In this document: positions 19,344 through 26,952 of the stretch, piece by piece
How the letters are laid out: each line of letters starts with the position of its first letter
How positions within the stretch are numbered: the first letter of the stretch is position 1
Source of the DNA: Sporosarcina beigongshangi
GTDB lineage: Bacteria; Actinomycetota; Actinomycetes; Actinomycetales; Micrococcaceae
Length of the DNA stretch: 64,000 bases
Direction of reading: 5' to 3'
Assembly: GCF_016820535.1 (NCBI RefSeq)
Contig: NZ_JADHDY010000009.1
Coordinates: forward strand, 1 to 64,000
Notes under the pieces: model-generated
Seen by the model: only the letters and a program-made list of their open reading frames with translations
Databases searched by the model: none
What the model was told of the DNA's origin: nothing
Translations under genes and position numbers: made by a program

Positions 19344-20243
19344 ATGAGCTCCAAGAATGAACCACGCCTGACAAAGGCCGAGCGGACCGCGCAGGCCCGC
19401 GAAACAGCGAAGAAGCTGCGCGAAGCCCAGCTCAAGAAGGAAAAGCGCAACTCCTGGCTGATCCGCGGCGGCGTCTTGGCGGCCGCAGTGGCCATTGTTG
19501 TCATCATTGCCCTGGTGGTTGTCAACACGCAGAAGAACAATGAGCCCATCCCGGCCGCCGGCGCCGTGTCCAGCAACATGAACGCCTACGGCGGCGTGGC
19601 CTTCGGTGCCAACGGGACCTTGATCCCGCCCACCACCACGGCAAAGACGGTTGACATTGCCGACGCCGGAACGCCCCCGACGGCGCAGGCCACCGCTGCC
19701 ACCGGCCTGGACGAGATCGGCATCAAGGCCTCGGGCAATGGCGAGCCCGTCCAGACCGTGATCTACTTCGACTTCATGTGCCCGTTCTGCGGCGACTTTG
19801 AGAAGACCTACGGTGCCGAGCTGAAGCAGCTGGCGTCTGACAAGAAGATCACGCTCGAGTACCGTGCGCTGGGCTTCCTGGACCGCTTCTCGCAGGGCAC
19901 CAACTACTCCTCGCGCGCGGCTGCCGCGGCGGCCTGCGTTGCCGACCAGTCGCCGGACAAGTACCAGGCTTACCTGGACAAGTTGTTCCAGAACCAGCCG
20001 AAGGAAAACTCCAAGGGCTTGAACAACTCCCAGCTGAAGGACTACGCCAAGGAAGTTGGCGCTGCGGACATCGGCTCCTGCGTGGACGCGAAGACGTACC
20101 GCCCGTTTGTGAACTTCACCAGCGCGCTGGCCACCAACCACGGCATCAACAGCACCCCGTCCGTGTTCATGGACGGCGAGCAGTGGTCCTCCAAGGAGTC
20201 GTTCGACGACTTCAAGACCCGCGTTTTGGCCGCCAAGAAGTAA
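19344..20243 (+). CDS. Membrane-anchored DsbA-family thioredoxin-like protein
   Basis: The 299-residue protein has a basic, coiled N-terminus (AQARETAKKLREAQLKKEKR), one membrane helix at about residues 40-60, then an extracytoplasmic thioredoxin-fold domain. The active site FDFMCPFCGDFEK is a CPFC at about 146-149, and the cis-Pro loop is NSTPSVFMDG. It is the actinobacterial MdbA/DsbA-like type that forms or isomerises disulfides in exported proteins. It is monocistronic and divergent from otsA, and is the last core gene before the tRNA. Confidence 0.9.
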   Translation: MSSKNEPRLTKAERTAQARETAKKLREAQLKKEKRNSWLIRGGVLAAAVAIVVIIALVVVNTQKNNEPIPAAGAVSSNMNAYGGVAFGANGTLIPPTTTAKTVDIADAGTPPTAQATAATGLDEIGIKASGNGEPVQTVIYFDFMCPFCGDFEKTYGAELKQLASDKKITLEYRALGFLDRFSQGTNYSSRAAAAAACVADQSPDKYQAYLDKLFQNQPKENSKGLNNSQLKDYAKEVGAADIGSCVDAKTYRPFVNFTSALATNHGINSTPSVFMDGEQWSSKESFDDFKTRVLAAKK

Positions 20244-20251
20244 GCATTTTT

Positions 20252-20333
20252 GGTCCGGTTCCCCGTGGGGGCCCGGACCATGAAACCGGCCCGTTGGGCG
20301 GCACTGCCGCCGGACGGGCCGGTTTTCTTTTTT
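20252..20333 (+). terminator. Tandem hairpins and terminator after the dsbA-like gene
   Basis: A first stem joins GGTCCGG (about 20252) to CCGGACC (about 20273). A second, AAACCGGCCCGT (20283) with ACGGGCCGGTTT (20314), ends in a T-rich run, giving a good intrinsic terminator. Confidence 0.85.
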
Positions 20334-20375
20334 GTTCCTGCTTACGGTAGCCTTGTGGAGCGCTTGATTGCGTCT

Positions 20376-20449
20376 GCCTCCTTAGCTCAGCTGGCCAGAG
20401 CACCGCTCTTGTAAAGCGGGGGTCATCAGTTCGAATCTGATAGGGGGCC
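20376..20449 (+). tRNA. tRNA-Thr (anticodon TGT)
   Basis: The cloverleaf folds by eye: acceptor GCCTCCT with AGGGGGC, D arm with AGCTCAGCTGG, anticodon stem CCGCT/AGCGG around loop CTTGTAA (anticodon TGT at 20410-20412), and T arm ATCAG-TTCGAAT-CTGAT. CCA is not clearly encoded. It is the integration target of the element to its right. Confidence 0.93.
20420..20449 (+). other. Probable attL of the integrative element
   Basis: The 3' half of tRNA-Thr lies about 100 bases from an inward-facing tyrosine integrase, the classical arrangement for a tRNA-targeting ICE. The exact core and the matching attR copy were not seen in the window, so the boundaries are inferred. Confidence 0.55.
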
Positions 20450-20553
20450 CAAAAATCCCGGAAACACAGGGATTTTGGATGTGAGAATGGCCCCGAAAGG
20501 GGCCATTCGTCCTTAACTCTCCACAAACTCTCCAGATTAACTCTCCACTTTCG

Positions 20554-21906
20554 TTATTTTCCGCTAGTTTCCGCTGTTTTTGGAGGGTCTTCAGGCGGCT
20601 CAGTTTCCTTCCAAAGTGGAGACTTGCCAGTCTCCGGCGGTGAGGCGGGCGCCTTCGAGTCTGGGGCTGAGTCCTCCCCTTGCGAAGCCTGGCCGTCGGC
20701 CGTTTGGGCCTGTTCATGCTTTGTTGGAGGCTTGCGTTGCGGCTTGAAAGCATCGACGACGGCCCTGGTGTCCAAAGCGCCGCGGCGTTCTTCAATGTAA
20801 TGCTCCTGCGTCATGGACACCTTCGAATGGCCGGCCTGGTAGGCGGCAGCCTCAGGCCCCAAGGTTCTGGCAATGAGGGTCGCATTGGTCTTCCTGAAGG
20901 TCTTCAGCGTCACCCAGTCGTAGCCAATCTCATCCGCCGCCACGCGCCAGATCTTGCCGACGTTATTCGCATCCATCACAGTGCCGGTGGAAGACGGATA
21001 GATCAAGCCCAGGGGATTGGGCATTGCTGCCCTAGCTTGACGGCGGCGACGCTTGCGAAGCTGTCTGACCAGGAAGTCAGGAACCGTCAGCTGTCGGACG
21101 CCATGTCGGGTTTTTGGATGGTCCTGGATTCTGACTCCGCCAGCGGTCGTTCTGATGACAGTGGTGTGGATGAAGGCTATGGGCGGGTTAGCTTCCAGAT
21201 CGAGATCTTCCCACAGCAGTGAAAACAATTCGCCGGGGCGGACACCCAGAGCGACCATGCCATCCGCGAATTCGTGGAGTTCCCGCGAACGCGGTCGGCC
21301 AAGCCTCGGCGTCTTTTCCCACGCAATGAGCTTTTTCCTCAGGTCCTGATACTGCACTGGATCCAGAGCCTGCGGTTTCTTCGTCCGAAGCCGGGGGATC
21401 GATACCCCGAGGACCGGATTGACGGTGACGGCGTCGTGGCGCAGGGCAACCTTGAACATCCAAGAAAGCACCGCGCCGCAAGTTCTGGCGGTGGACGGCC
21501 CCGAGTCCTCGACAATCGAGCGAATGAAGTGGTCAATAAGGCCTGACGTTGCCTCACCAATTCTGACAGAGCCGATCCTGGGTGAGATGTACTTCTTCAC
21601 GCAATAGGCATATTTGTCCTTCGTTCGTGCAGCCCGGTCGGACGCCTCCAGATCAACGAGAAATATCTCAATGAGGCGGTCGATCTTATCGGTGCTGGTG
21701 ACCAAACCGAACCGCGGTGTCTTGCGGTTGGCAAGCTTTTGTTGCAATTCCCGGCGGGCGGCAGCCGCGGAGGGGCCACGGGCCTGCACCCGGCGGACTT
21801 TTCCGTCCATGTCGCGGTATCGGGTCTCCGCCAGCCAGGTCTTGGCTGAAGAGCGTTTGGTGTAGATAGATCCCCATGCACCGAGGGGGAGGGGTTGTCT
21901 ACTCAT
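20554..21906 (-). CDS. int: Tyrosine-family site-specific integrase
   Basis: The 450-residue protein has an N-terminal arm-binding AP2-like domain, a SAM-like core-binding domain (about 70-160) and a catalytic domain. Seen are the box-I Arg in VALGVRPGELFSLLWEDL, the box-II region TLKTFRKT, and AGHSKVSMTQEHY ending in the nucleophile Tyr. The first His of the usual HxxR box is replaced by Lys (KTFR). The C-terminal 50 residues are a Pro/Lys-rich tail outside the fold. It should recombine attP with the adjacent tRNA-Thr. Excisionase lies immediately upstream on the same strand. Confidence 0.93.
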   Translation of the reverse strand: MSRQPLPLGAWGSIYTKRSSAKTWLAETRYRDMDGKVRRVQARGPSAAAARRELQQKLANRKTPRFGLVTSTDKIDRLIEIFLVDLEASDRAARTKDKYAYCVKKYISPRIGSVRIGEATSGLIDHFIRSIVEDSGPSTARTCGAVLSWMFKVALRHDAVTVNPVLGVSIPRLRTKKPQALDPVQYQDLRKKLIAWEKTPRLGRPRSRELHEFADGMVALGVRPGELFSLLWEDLDLEANPPIAFIHTTVIRTTAGGVRIQDHPKTRHGVRQLTVPDFLVRQLRKRRRRQARAAMPNPLGLIYPSSTGTVMDANNVGKIWRVAADEIGYDWVTLKTFRKTNATLIARTLGPEAAAYQAGHSKVSMTQEHYIEERRGALDTRAVVDAFKPQRKPPTKHEQAQTADGQASQGEDSAPDSKAPASPPETGKSPLWKETEPPEDPPKTAETSGK

Positions 21907-21930
21907 CGGATGGGCTCCTTGTCATAGCAG

Positions 21931-22146
21931 TCAAGTCTCCGATTGGAGTGAAATCCAGGCATTGAGATCCGCCCGGCTAACGCGCACATGCCGCCCAATC
22001 TTGTAAGCGTGTGGACCAATTCCCCGTGAACGCCACTGGTAGAAGGTTGGCAACGGGATCTGCAGCTCACGGCAGATCTCGGTCGGGGACAGCCACTCTT
22101 CAGCGAAGCCTTGGGTGGTTGTTGAGTCAGCTGGCTGATCGTTCAT
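21931..22146 (-). CDS. xis: Excisionase-like MerR-type HTH protein
   Basis: The 71-residue protein is a single winged HTH: LSPTEICRELQIPLPTFYQW, then RGIGPHAYKIGRHVRVSRADLNAWI, matching the HTH_17/excisionase fold. The ATG at 22146 has GGAG seven bases upstream. Lying 24 bases before int on the same strand, it probably directs the integrase to excision and may autoregulate. Confidence 0.85.
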   Translation of the reverse strand: MNDQPADSTTTQGFAEEWLSPTEICRELQIPLPTFYQWRSRGIGPHAYKIGRHVRVSRADLNAWISLQSET

Positions 22147-22188
22147 TGGGGTCTCCTTAATTGGGCGGCATTCATCAGTCCATGGCAT

Positions 22189-22576
22189 ATACCCATCAAA
22201 TTTGCATGACTATGGGTGGGGACTCAGGCTAACTTGAGCGTTGAGTGGCATTCACATTTAACGGATTTGCGGCTGACCGGGCCAACTTGTTGATGTAGAT
22301 TGATCCGAATTCGCTCTATAGTTGCGCCGTTTTGACGAGCCTCAATAGATCTGAAATCTTCATGGGCAGGCGAAAGATCCACCGGTATAGGGCGACCACG
22401 GTCCAGAGGCGGATGGGATTATCAACAGCTTGCTCAACGGAGATGCAGAGCATGAACTTACGCATTGGGTAGTGAACAGTTGCTGTTTCGCAGAGGCGGC
22501 AAACCCTCTGGTGGCTTGTCGCACTCAATATCTCAGACGATACTTGAAGGAGCCACAAGATTCGGATCGGAGAGAG
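22189..22576. other. Regulatory spacer between xis/int and the plus-strand regulator
   Basis: The 388-bp spacer has lower G+C than its neighbours. ACCCAT at about 22192 and ATGGGT at about 22211 form a small inverted repeat near the xis start, a possible operator. The rest should hold divergent promoters. No gene could be supported here. Confidence 0.4.
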
Positions 22577-23086
22577 ATGGCGGACCAGGAAACACCGGGC
22601 GCATCCCCAGGGCCAAGAAGCACGCCGCAAAGTGAGCTTTCCCGAAGGCTTGAGCTTCTTCTCGACGCTGCTGTCGCTGAGCGTGGGCAGCGGGTGAGTT
22701 TTCGGGAAATCAGTAGCGCACTTGCAGCCCGGGGCGTGAAGATCTCGAGGGCGCGGTGGTCCTACATCAAGGATGGCAAGGGGCGGCTGATCCGGGACCG
22801 GCCGTTGCTGACGGCCTTGGCTGACTATTTCAACGTACGCCCTGATTACCTGTTGTTTGTCGAGGACATGGAAACTCCCGAAGTCGAGTGGGACCAGCGC
22901 GAATCCATCCATTCATTGCGGACGGCCAACGTGAAGTCATTCGTAGATCAAACGCTGGGCGAAGTTTCACCCCTGGCGATAGAGTCCATCACCGACTATC
23001 TCAATCGCGTGCGTCCTTTGCCTCCTGAGGCAGAGACTGGTGGCGATTGCGAAGATAGTCCTGATGAGCCGCCAGTAGTACCGTGA
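22577..23086 (+). CDS. XRE-like HTH transcriptional regulator
   Basis: The 169-residue protein has an N-terminal extended XRE-type helix-turn-helix (VSFREISSALAARGVKISRA, then a recognition helix and ALADYFNVRPDYLLF), of the sort found in actinobacterial mobile-element regulators. The C-terminal half is helical, without a recognised domain. ATG at 22577 is preceded by GGAGAGAG; the frame is open 49 codons further upstream without support. It may control integration or transfer. Its 3' end overlaps the convergent ArsR-like gene by 86 bases. Confidence 0.78.
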   Translation: MADQETPGASPGPRSTPQSELSRRLELLLDAAVAERGQRVSFREISSALAARGVKISRARWSYIKDGKGRLIRDRPLLTALADYFNVRPDYLLFVEDMETPEVEWDQRESIHSLRTANVKSFVDQTLGEVSPLAIESITDYLNRVRPLPPEAETGGDCEDSPDEPPVVP

Positions 23087-23363
23087 TTCGGTCGTCATCG
23101 ACGGAATAGCGGGGGGATCTGCCGTGGCGGCGGCCCTGAACGATGTCCACGACGAGGACGCCCGTCTTTTCGAGCGCGAGTAGATGTTGGGCAACGCTTG
23201 CCTCCCCGGCGCTGACGGCGTCTACAATATCGCCACGCGGTACTGGGCCGTGTTCCTCCAAGAACCGAATGATTTCGTTGCGCCCACGATTGCCGAAAGC
23301 CTCAATATAGGCTTCCACATCGTTGGTCCAAGCCAAATCTACCGGGTGCGTGATCTTAGGCAT
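23001..23363 (-). CDS. ArsR-like winged-helix regulator
   Basis: The protein is about 120 residues. It has a winged-HTH fold: GNRGRNEIIRFLEEHGPVPR, then DIVDAVSAGEASVAQHLLALEKTGVL split as helix 2 and recognition helix, and a wing with RRHGRSPRYSVDD. Cys metal-site motifs are absent, so this is not a classical metal sensor. Two starts are possible, ATG 23363 or GTG 23381, neither with a strong ribosome site; a leaderless GTG is conceivable. It is divergent from the sigma-like gene and convergent with the XRE gene. Confidence 0.78.
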   Translation of the reverse strand: MPKITHPVDLAWTNDVEAYIEAFGNRGRNEIIRFLEEHGPVPRGDIVDAVSAGEASVAQHLLALEKTGVLVVDIVQGRRHGRSPRYSVDDDRITVLLAAHQDYLRNRHQSLPQEAKDARD

Positions 23364-23563
23364 GTCCCTATTCTGCCCCACTTATCCACAGATTTACATA
23401 GACCCCGTTGACAAGTACAAATCGTGTAATGACACTAGTTAATATCATCTTTCGGATTCTGGCACCCGTGCTGGAAGCCATCGAGGCCGTAGCGCCGCCG
23501 CTTCATTTGGGCAGGGCAGGGGCTGACCCCATAGTGTGCAGTTTTTCTTGAACGAAGACGACG

Positions 23564-24472
23564 ATGGTCACTTATGCATCAGCTCAAACGACCCACCGCA
23601 AAGACCAACTCCCGGCAGATTTCAGGCCGGACCTAGCCGCCAACCAAGGTGTCATCCGCGGCGAGGACGTCATGACGGCCGTGGACGATATCTCCCAGTC
23701 TGTTCGCTCACGCCTGGCTCGGGCGGGGTGCCCCAACGAACTGGACGACGTCCTTCAGGACATTCGCATTGCAGTGTGGTCCGGCGTGTCGCGGGGACGG
23801 TACCAACCGCTGCCCGGCGTCCGATTCGGGGCCTGGGTCCAGGGCATTGCCAAAAACGTTTGCACAGCTCACATCGCCAAGGCATCCGCCCACTACACCG
23901 TTCCCCTGTTCACGGATGAATCCGATGACCATCCCTCCTTCGATCGGCCGCAGGAAGTCGTAGCCGAGCCAGCCGGGGTTGCCGATCGGGAATGGGCCCT
24001 GAACGTCCTGAAGCTGACACGGTTGTGTGCCGGCGAAGAAGCCTGGGGCTCAGCCATGTTCCTACTTTTGGATGACTATGACGACAGCGACGGGACAGCA
24101 GTCGCGGTCGTTGACCGTGCAGACACCCCGGCCTATCGCAGAGTGCGCAGGGATATGAAATTCGTACGCCAAATGGCCATCACGGTGAAAAACGCGCTGG
24201 CCGTAGTGGACTCCGGCGATGGAAATGCTGAGGAGATGGCCATAAGCGCCTCGAAGTGCCTGCCCAGCGAACTGCACCGCACCATCGCAGAAACACTCGT
24301 TGTTCCCCAATTGAGCGGACAGGACAGGCTTGATGCTCTCCGCGTCATAGCGGCCAAGACCAACGTCACCCCCCGGTACGTCGCCGTGCAGACCGGACGC
24401 GCCAGGGAGCTGTACAAGGCGGCACTGAAAGTCATTCGGATGTCGCAACCGACGCAGGCCATGACCCGATAG
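23564..24472 (+). CDS. Sigma-factor-like protein at the head of the transfer region
   Basis: The protein has up to 302 residues. Residues about 45-110 resemble sigma-70 region 2: LARAGCPNELDDVLQDIRIAV and VRFGAWVQGIAKNVCTAHI. A C-terminal segment (RVIAAKTNVTPRYVAVQTGRARELYK) looks like a region-4 helix-turn-helix. The middle region has no family match I recognise. It might direct RNA polymerase to the transfer promoters or act as an activator. The start is uncertain; ATG 23564 or the internal ATG near 23672 could serve. It is followed by a 197-bp spacer and then the transfer operon. Confidence 0.65.
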   Translation: MVTYASAQTTHRKDQLPADFRPDLAANQGVIRGEDVMTAVDDISQSVRSRLARAGCPNELDDVLQDIRIAVWSGVSRGRYQPLPGVRFGAWVQGIAKNVCTAHIAKASAHYTVPLFTDESDDHPSFDRPQEVVAEPAGVADREWALNVLKLTRLCAGEEAWGSAMFLLLDDYDDSDGTAVAVVDRADTPAYRRVRRDMKFVRQMAITVKNALAVVDSGDGNAEEMAISASKCLPSELHRTIAETLVVPQLSGQDRLDALRVIAAKTNVTPRYVAVQTGRARELYKAALKVIRMSQPTQAMTR

Positions 24473-24669
24473 TCCCAAAGTCAAGAACGTAGCTGCCCCA
24501 ACACTCCCGCGCTGTACAGGGCAATCCGGTACCGACCGTGGCAGCTCGCACTCGGCGGTTGGGACGCGCACGACAGAGTGGACTGGCTTGGAAACCGACA
24601 CAGACCCGTCGCGGCTGGGTCATACGCCGCTACCTCCTTTGACGCATGGACGGGTAAAGGAGGTCTCCA

Positions 24670-25392
24670 ATGCACGTACCGTCAGCATGGAAAAGTTATC
24701 TGCCTCGTTCCCGGCGGCAGTGGCTCCTGATCGGACTACTGGGAGCCCTGTCGGCCGTGGTCATCGCCTTGTTTTTGCCACCTGGCACGAGCACATCCCA
24801 ACGGGCCACAAAGGTTCCGACATCCCCGCCCGCAGTAAGCCAGACGGCAGCAGGACCGGGTGCCGCATTCGCAGTGACAGCAGCGCCTGTTGATGTGGCG
24901 GTGTCGCCGGGGGAGCCACAAACCCTCGATTTCAAGGCGTATGCCGAGGACACTGCCCGTGCGCTGTACACCTGGGATACACGGGCCTCAAGCTATACAC
25001 AGGTCTATGCGCATGTGCGCGACTGGTGGGTCGTTCTGCCTGATGGTTCGAACCCGCTCACCGTGTATACGCAGGAGTTCGAGGGAACCGGTATCAACTC
25101 AGCGGCATTCGCTCAACTCTCCGCCTATGGGGCTTATCGGACGGCCACAGCCGTTCAAACCAGTTGCGATGACCAGTTGGCGCAATTTCAGGATCACCCG
25201 GCCCCGTGGGTCGGGCTGCATGTCTGCACCATGACGGTCAGCGTTACCGACCGCTCCACGGCGGATCCCCACAAGTCTGCCTACCGTGTTCCGGTCAGTG
25301 TCATTGTGAACTGCCCGCCGGCGGCAACTGCTCCGGCACATCGTTGCGCCCTTGCCGGCTTTTACACCTCTGCCAGTAGAATTGTCTACTGA
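24670..25392 (+). CDS. Single-pass membrane conjugation protein, VirB8/TcpC-like
   Basis: The 240-residue protein has a short basic N-terminus, one membrane helix at about residues 18-38, a Thr/Pro-rich linker, and an external domain of about 170 residues with four Cys. The layout and position, first in a type IV secretion operon, match VirB8/TcpC-type scaffold proteins, though sequence similarity is not evident by eye. A textbook AAAGGAGG ribosome site precedes the ATG, suggesting high expression. It is coupled to the next gene by TGATG. Confidence 0.6.
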   Translation: MHVPSAWKSYLPRSRRQWLLIGLLGALSAVVIALFLPPGTSTSQRATKVPTSPPAVSQTAAGPGAAFAVTAAPVDVAVSPGEPQTLDFKAYAEDTARALYTWDTRASSYTQVYAHVRDWWVVLPDGSNPLTVYTQEFEGTGINSAAFAQLSAYGAYRTATAVQTSCDDQLAQFQDHPAPWVGLHVCTMTVSVTDRSTADPHKSAYRVPVSVIVNCPPAATAPAHRCALAGFYTSASRIVY

Positions 25393-26552
25393 TGCCCGCG
25401 GCAGCCCTGGCCACGATCGCGAAAGCGCGACTGATCAAGCGAGCACTTGCTGCGCTGGTAGTGGTGGTTCCGGTGGGGATGGCCGCCCTGATCGGCGGCA
25501 CCAGCATCCTTGTCGCCCAGATAGCGGGCACAAACTCACCCTGCACGTCGGCACCCCAGGAAGCGGCGTTCGTCGGACCGTCCTTGCAACCAACAACGCC
25601 GCTGAGCAACGATGTAGGGAGCCTGACTGTTCCGGGGCCTGACGGCATAGAACTGACGCTTGACTCTCAGCAGCAAAGCATCGCCGGAAGCTACCTGTCG
25701 GTAGGCCAGTCCCTGGGTGTTCCGGTGAAAGGGCTCCAGATCGCCATCATGGTCGCCCTCCAAGAGTCCGGGCTCAGGATGCTGGCTAATCCTGCCGTTC
25801 CCGCATCGCTGAGTATGCCCCATGATGGCCTGGGTTATGACCATGATTCCCTGGGATCAGCCCAACAACGCCCTAGCGCAGGTTGGGGGACCGTACAACA
25901 ACTGATGACTGCCGCCTACAACGCCGAAGCGTTCTTTGGCGGACCCCGGGGGCCCAACCGAGGGTCACCTCCCGGCCTCCTAGACATCCAGGGCTGGACG
26001 TCGATGAGTCTGGGACAGGCGGCCCAGGCTGTGCAGGTGTCCGCGTTCCCTGAGCTCTACGAACGTTGGGCACCGGCGGCCCTGGCTTTCATGGCGTCCG
26101 TCAACGGGACGAGCACCCCGCAAACCTGCCTACAAGCGGCCCCGTCGGTGGACCCTTCCGCGCCGCCGCTCCCAGCAGACCTGAGTGCGACTCGACAAGC
26201 CATTCTCCAGTATGCCCAAGAAGGTGTTGGCGGCAGCTATGTGTGGGGTGGCACGGAGTTCAAGGCGTGGGATTGCTCAGGCTACGTGCAGTGGATCTAC
26301 GCCCAGGTAGGGATTGCGCTGCCTCGGACGGAACAGTGGCTGGCTGGGCACCTCACGAATGCGCCGCAGCCAGGAGATCTGGTGGTCCAGAACCCGGATG
26401 GGCCGAACCACTGGGGTCATGTCGGTATTTACGCGGGGGCAGGGATGATGTACAGCGCTTTGAACCCCTCGGCGGGGACGCTGCTCCACCCCGTGAGCTG
26501 GAATCCAGGCGCACAATACTTCACCCTTCTCGGCCCCACACCGGCCGACTGA
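25392..26552 (+). CDS. Cell-wall hydrolase with transglycosylase-like and NlpC/P60 domains (VirB1-like)
   Basis: The 386-residue protein has an N-terminal membrane anchor (about 16-40), a central lysozyme-like region (LQIAIMVALQESGLRM, then NAEAFFGGPRG), and a C-terminal NlpC/P60 (C40) peptidase. The catalytic Cys is in WDCSGYVQWIY (about residue 294) and the His in HWGHVGIYAG (about 342). It should open peptidoglycan locally so the conjugation channel can be built. The start overlaps the previous stop by one base (TGATG). Confidence 0.88.
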   Translation: MPAAALATIAKARLIKRALAALVVVVPVGMAALIGGTSILVAQIAGTNSPCTSAPQEAAFVGPSLQPTTPLSNDVGSLTVPGPDGIELTLDSQQQSIAGSYLSVGQSLGVPVKGLQIAIMVALQESGLRMLANPAVPASLSMPHDGLGYDHDSLGSAQQRPSAGWGTVQQLMTAAYNAEAFFGGPRGPNRGSPPGLLDIQGWTSMSLGQAAQAVQVSAFPELYERWAPAALAFMASVNGTSTPQTCLQAAPSVDPSAPPLPADLSATRQAILQYAQEGVGGSYVWGGTEFKAWDCSGYVQWIYAQVGIALPRTEQWLAGHLTNAPQPGDLVVQNPDGPNHWGHVGIYAGAGMMYSALNPSAGTLLHPVSWNPGAQYFTLLGPTPAD

Positions 26553-26655
26553 TGTTCGACGTAGAACACAGGTCATGTGACTTGGCATCGAAGGGTGTAT
26601 GGAAGTGGAGAAGCAAACGCACGGTCTGCCTCTAACATCCGGATGGAGTAGTGTC

Positions 26656-26943
26656 ATGAATTTCGCGCCCGTGGACCCCGGTATCGTCCCCAACGGAGAT
26701 TTCCCCTTCTTGGACTCCCTCAAGCAGATCGGTGGAGGAATCCTGGTCGGCGCCTTCATCGTGATCGCCATTGTCGCGATCATCGGTGCCGCGATGCTGT
26801 TGGCCGGCAAACTCAGCCAATCTTCACGGCTGGCCTCCGGCGGCGGGATGATCCTGCTCTGGACAGGCCCCATCGCGGCGATCCTGGGCGGGATCAACGG
26901 CTACATCCTGTGGTCCCAGACCGCCTTCCACCTCGGGTTCTGA
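26656..26943 (+). CDS. Small two-helix membrane protein, VirB2-like candidate
   Basis: This 95-residue protein has two hydrophobic helices (about 27-50 and 62-85) joined by a short basic loop (GKLSQSSR). The start is ATG 26656, with GGAG seven bases upstream. Size, topology and position before the VirB6-like gene match VirB2/TrbC-type pilin subunits in actinobacterial transfer operons, but the assignment is by context only. Confidence 0.6.
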   Translation: MNFAPVDPGIVPNGDFPFLDSLKQIGGGILVGAFIVIAIVAIIGAAMLLAGKLSQSSRLASGGGMILLWTGPIAAILGGINGYILWSQTAFHLGF

Positions 26944-26952
26944 GCGTTTCTC

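Noticed and set aside
22316-22912. 198-residue minus-strand ORF
   Set aside because: It is antisense to the XRE-like gene, has no ribosome site and no family-like sequence.
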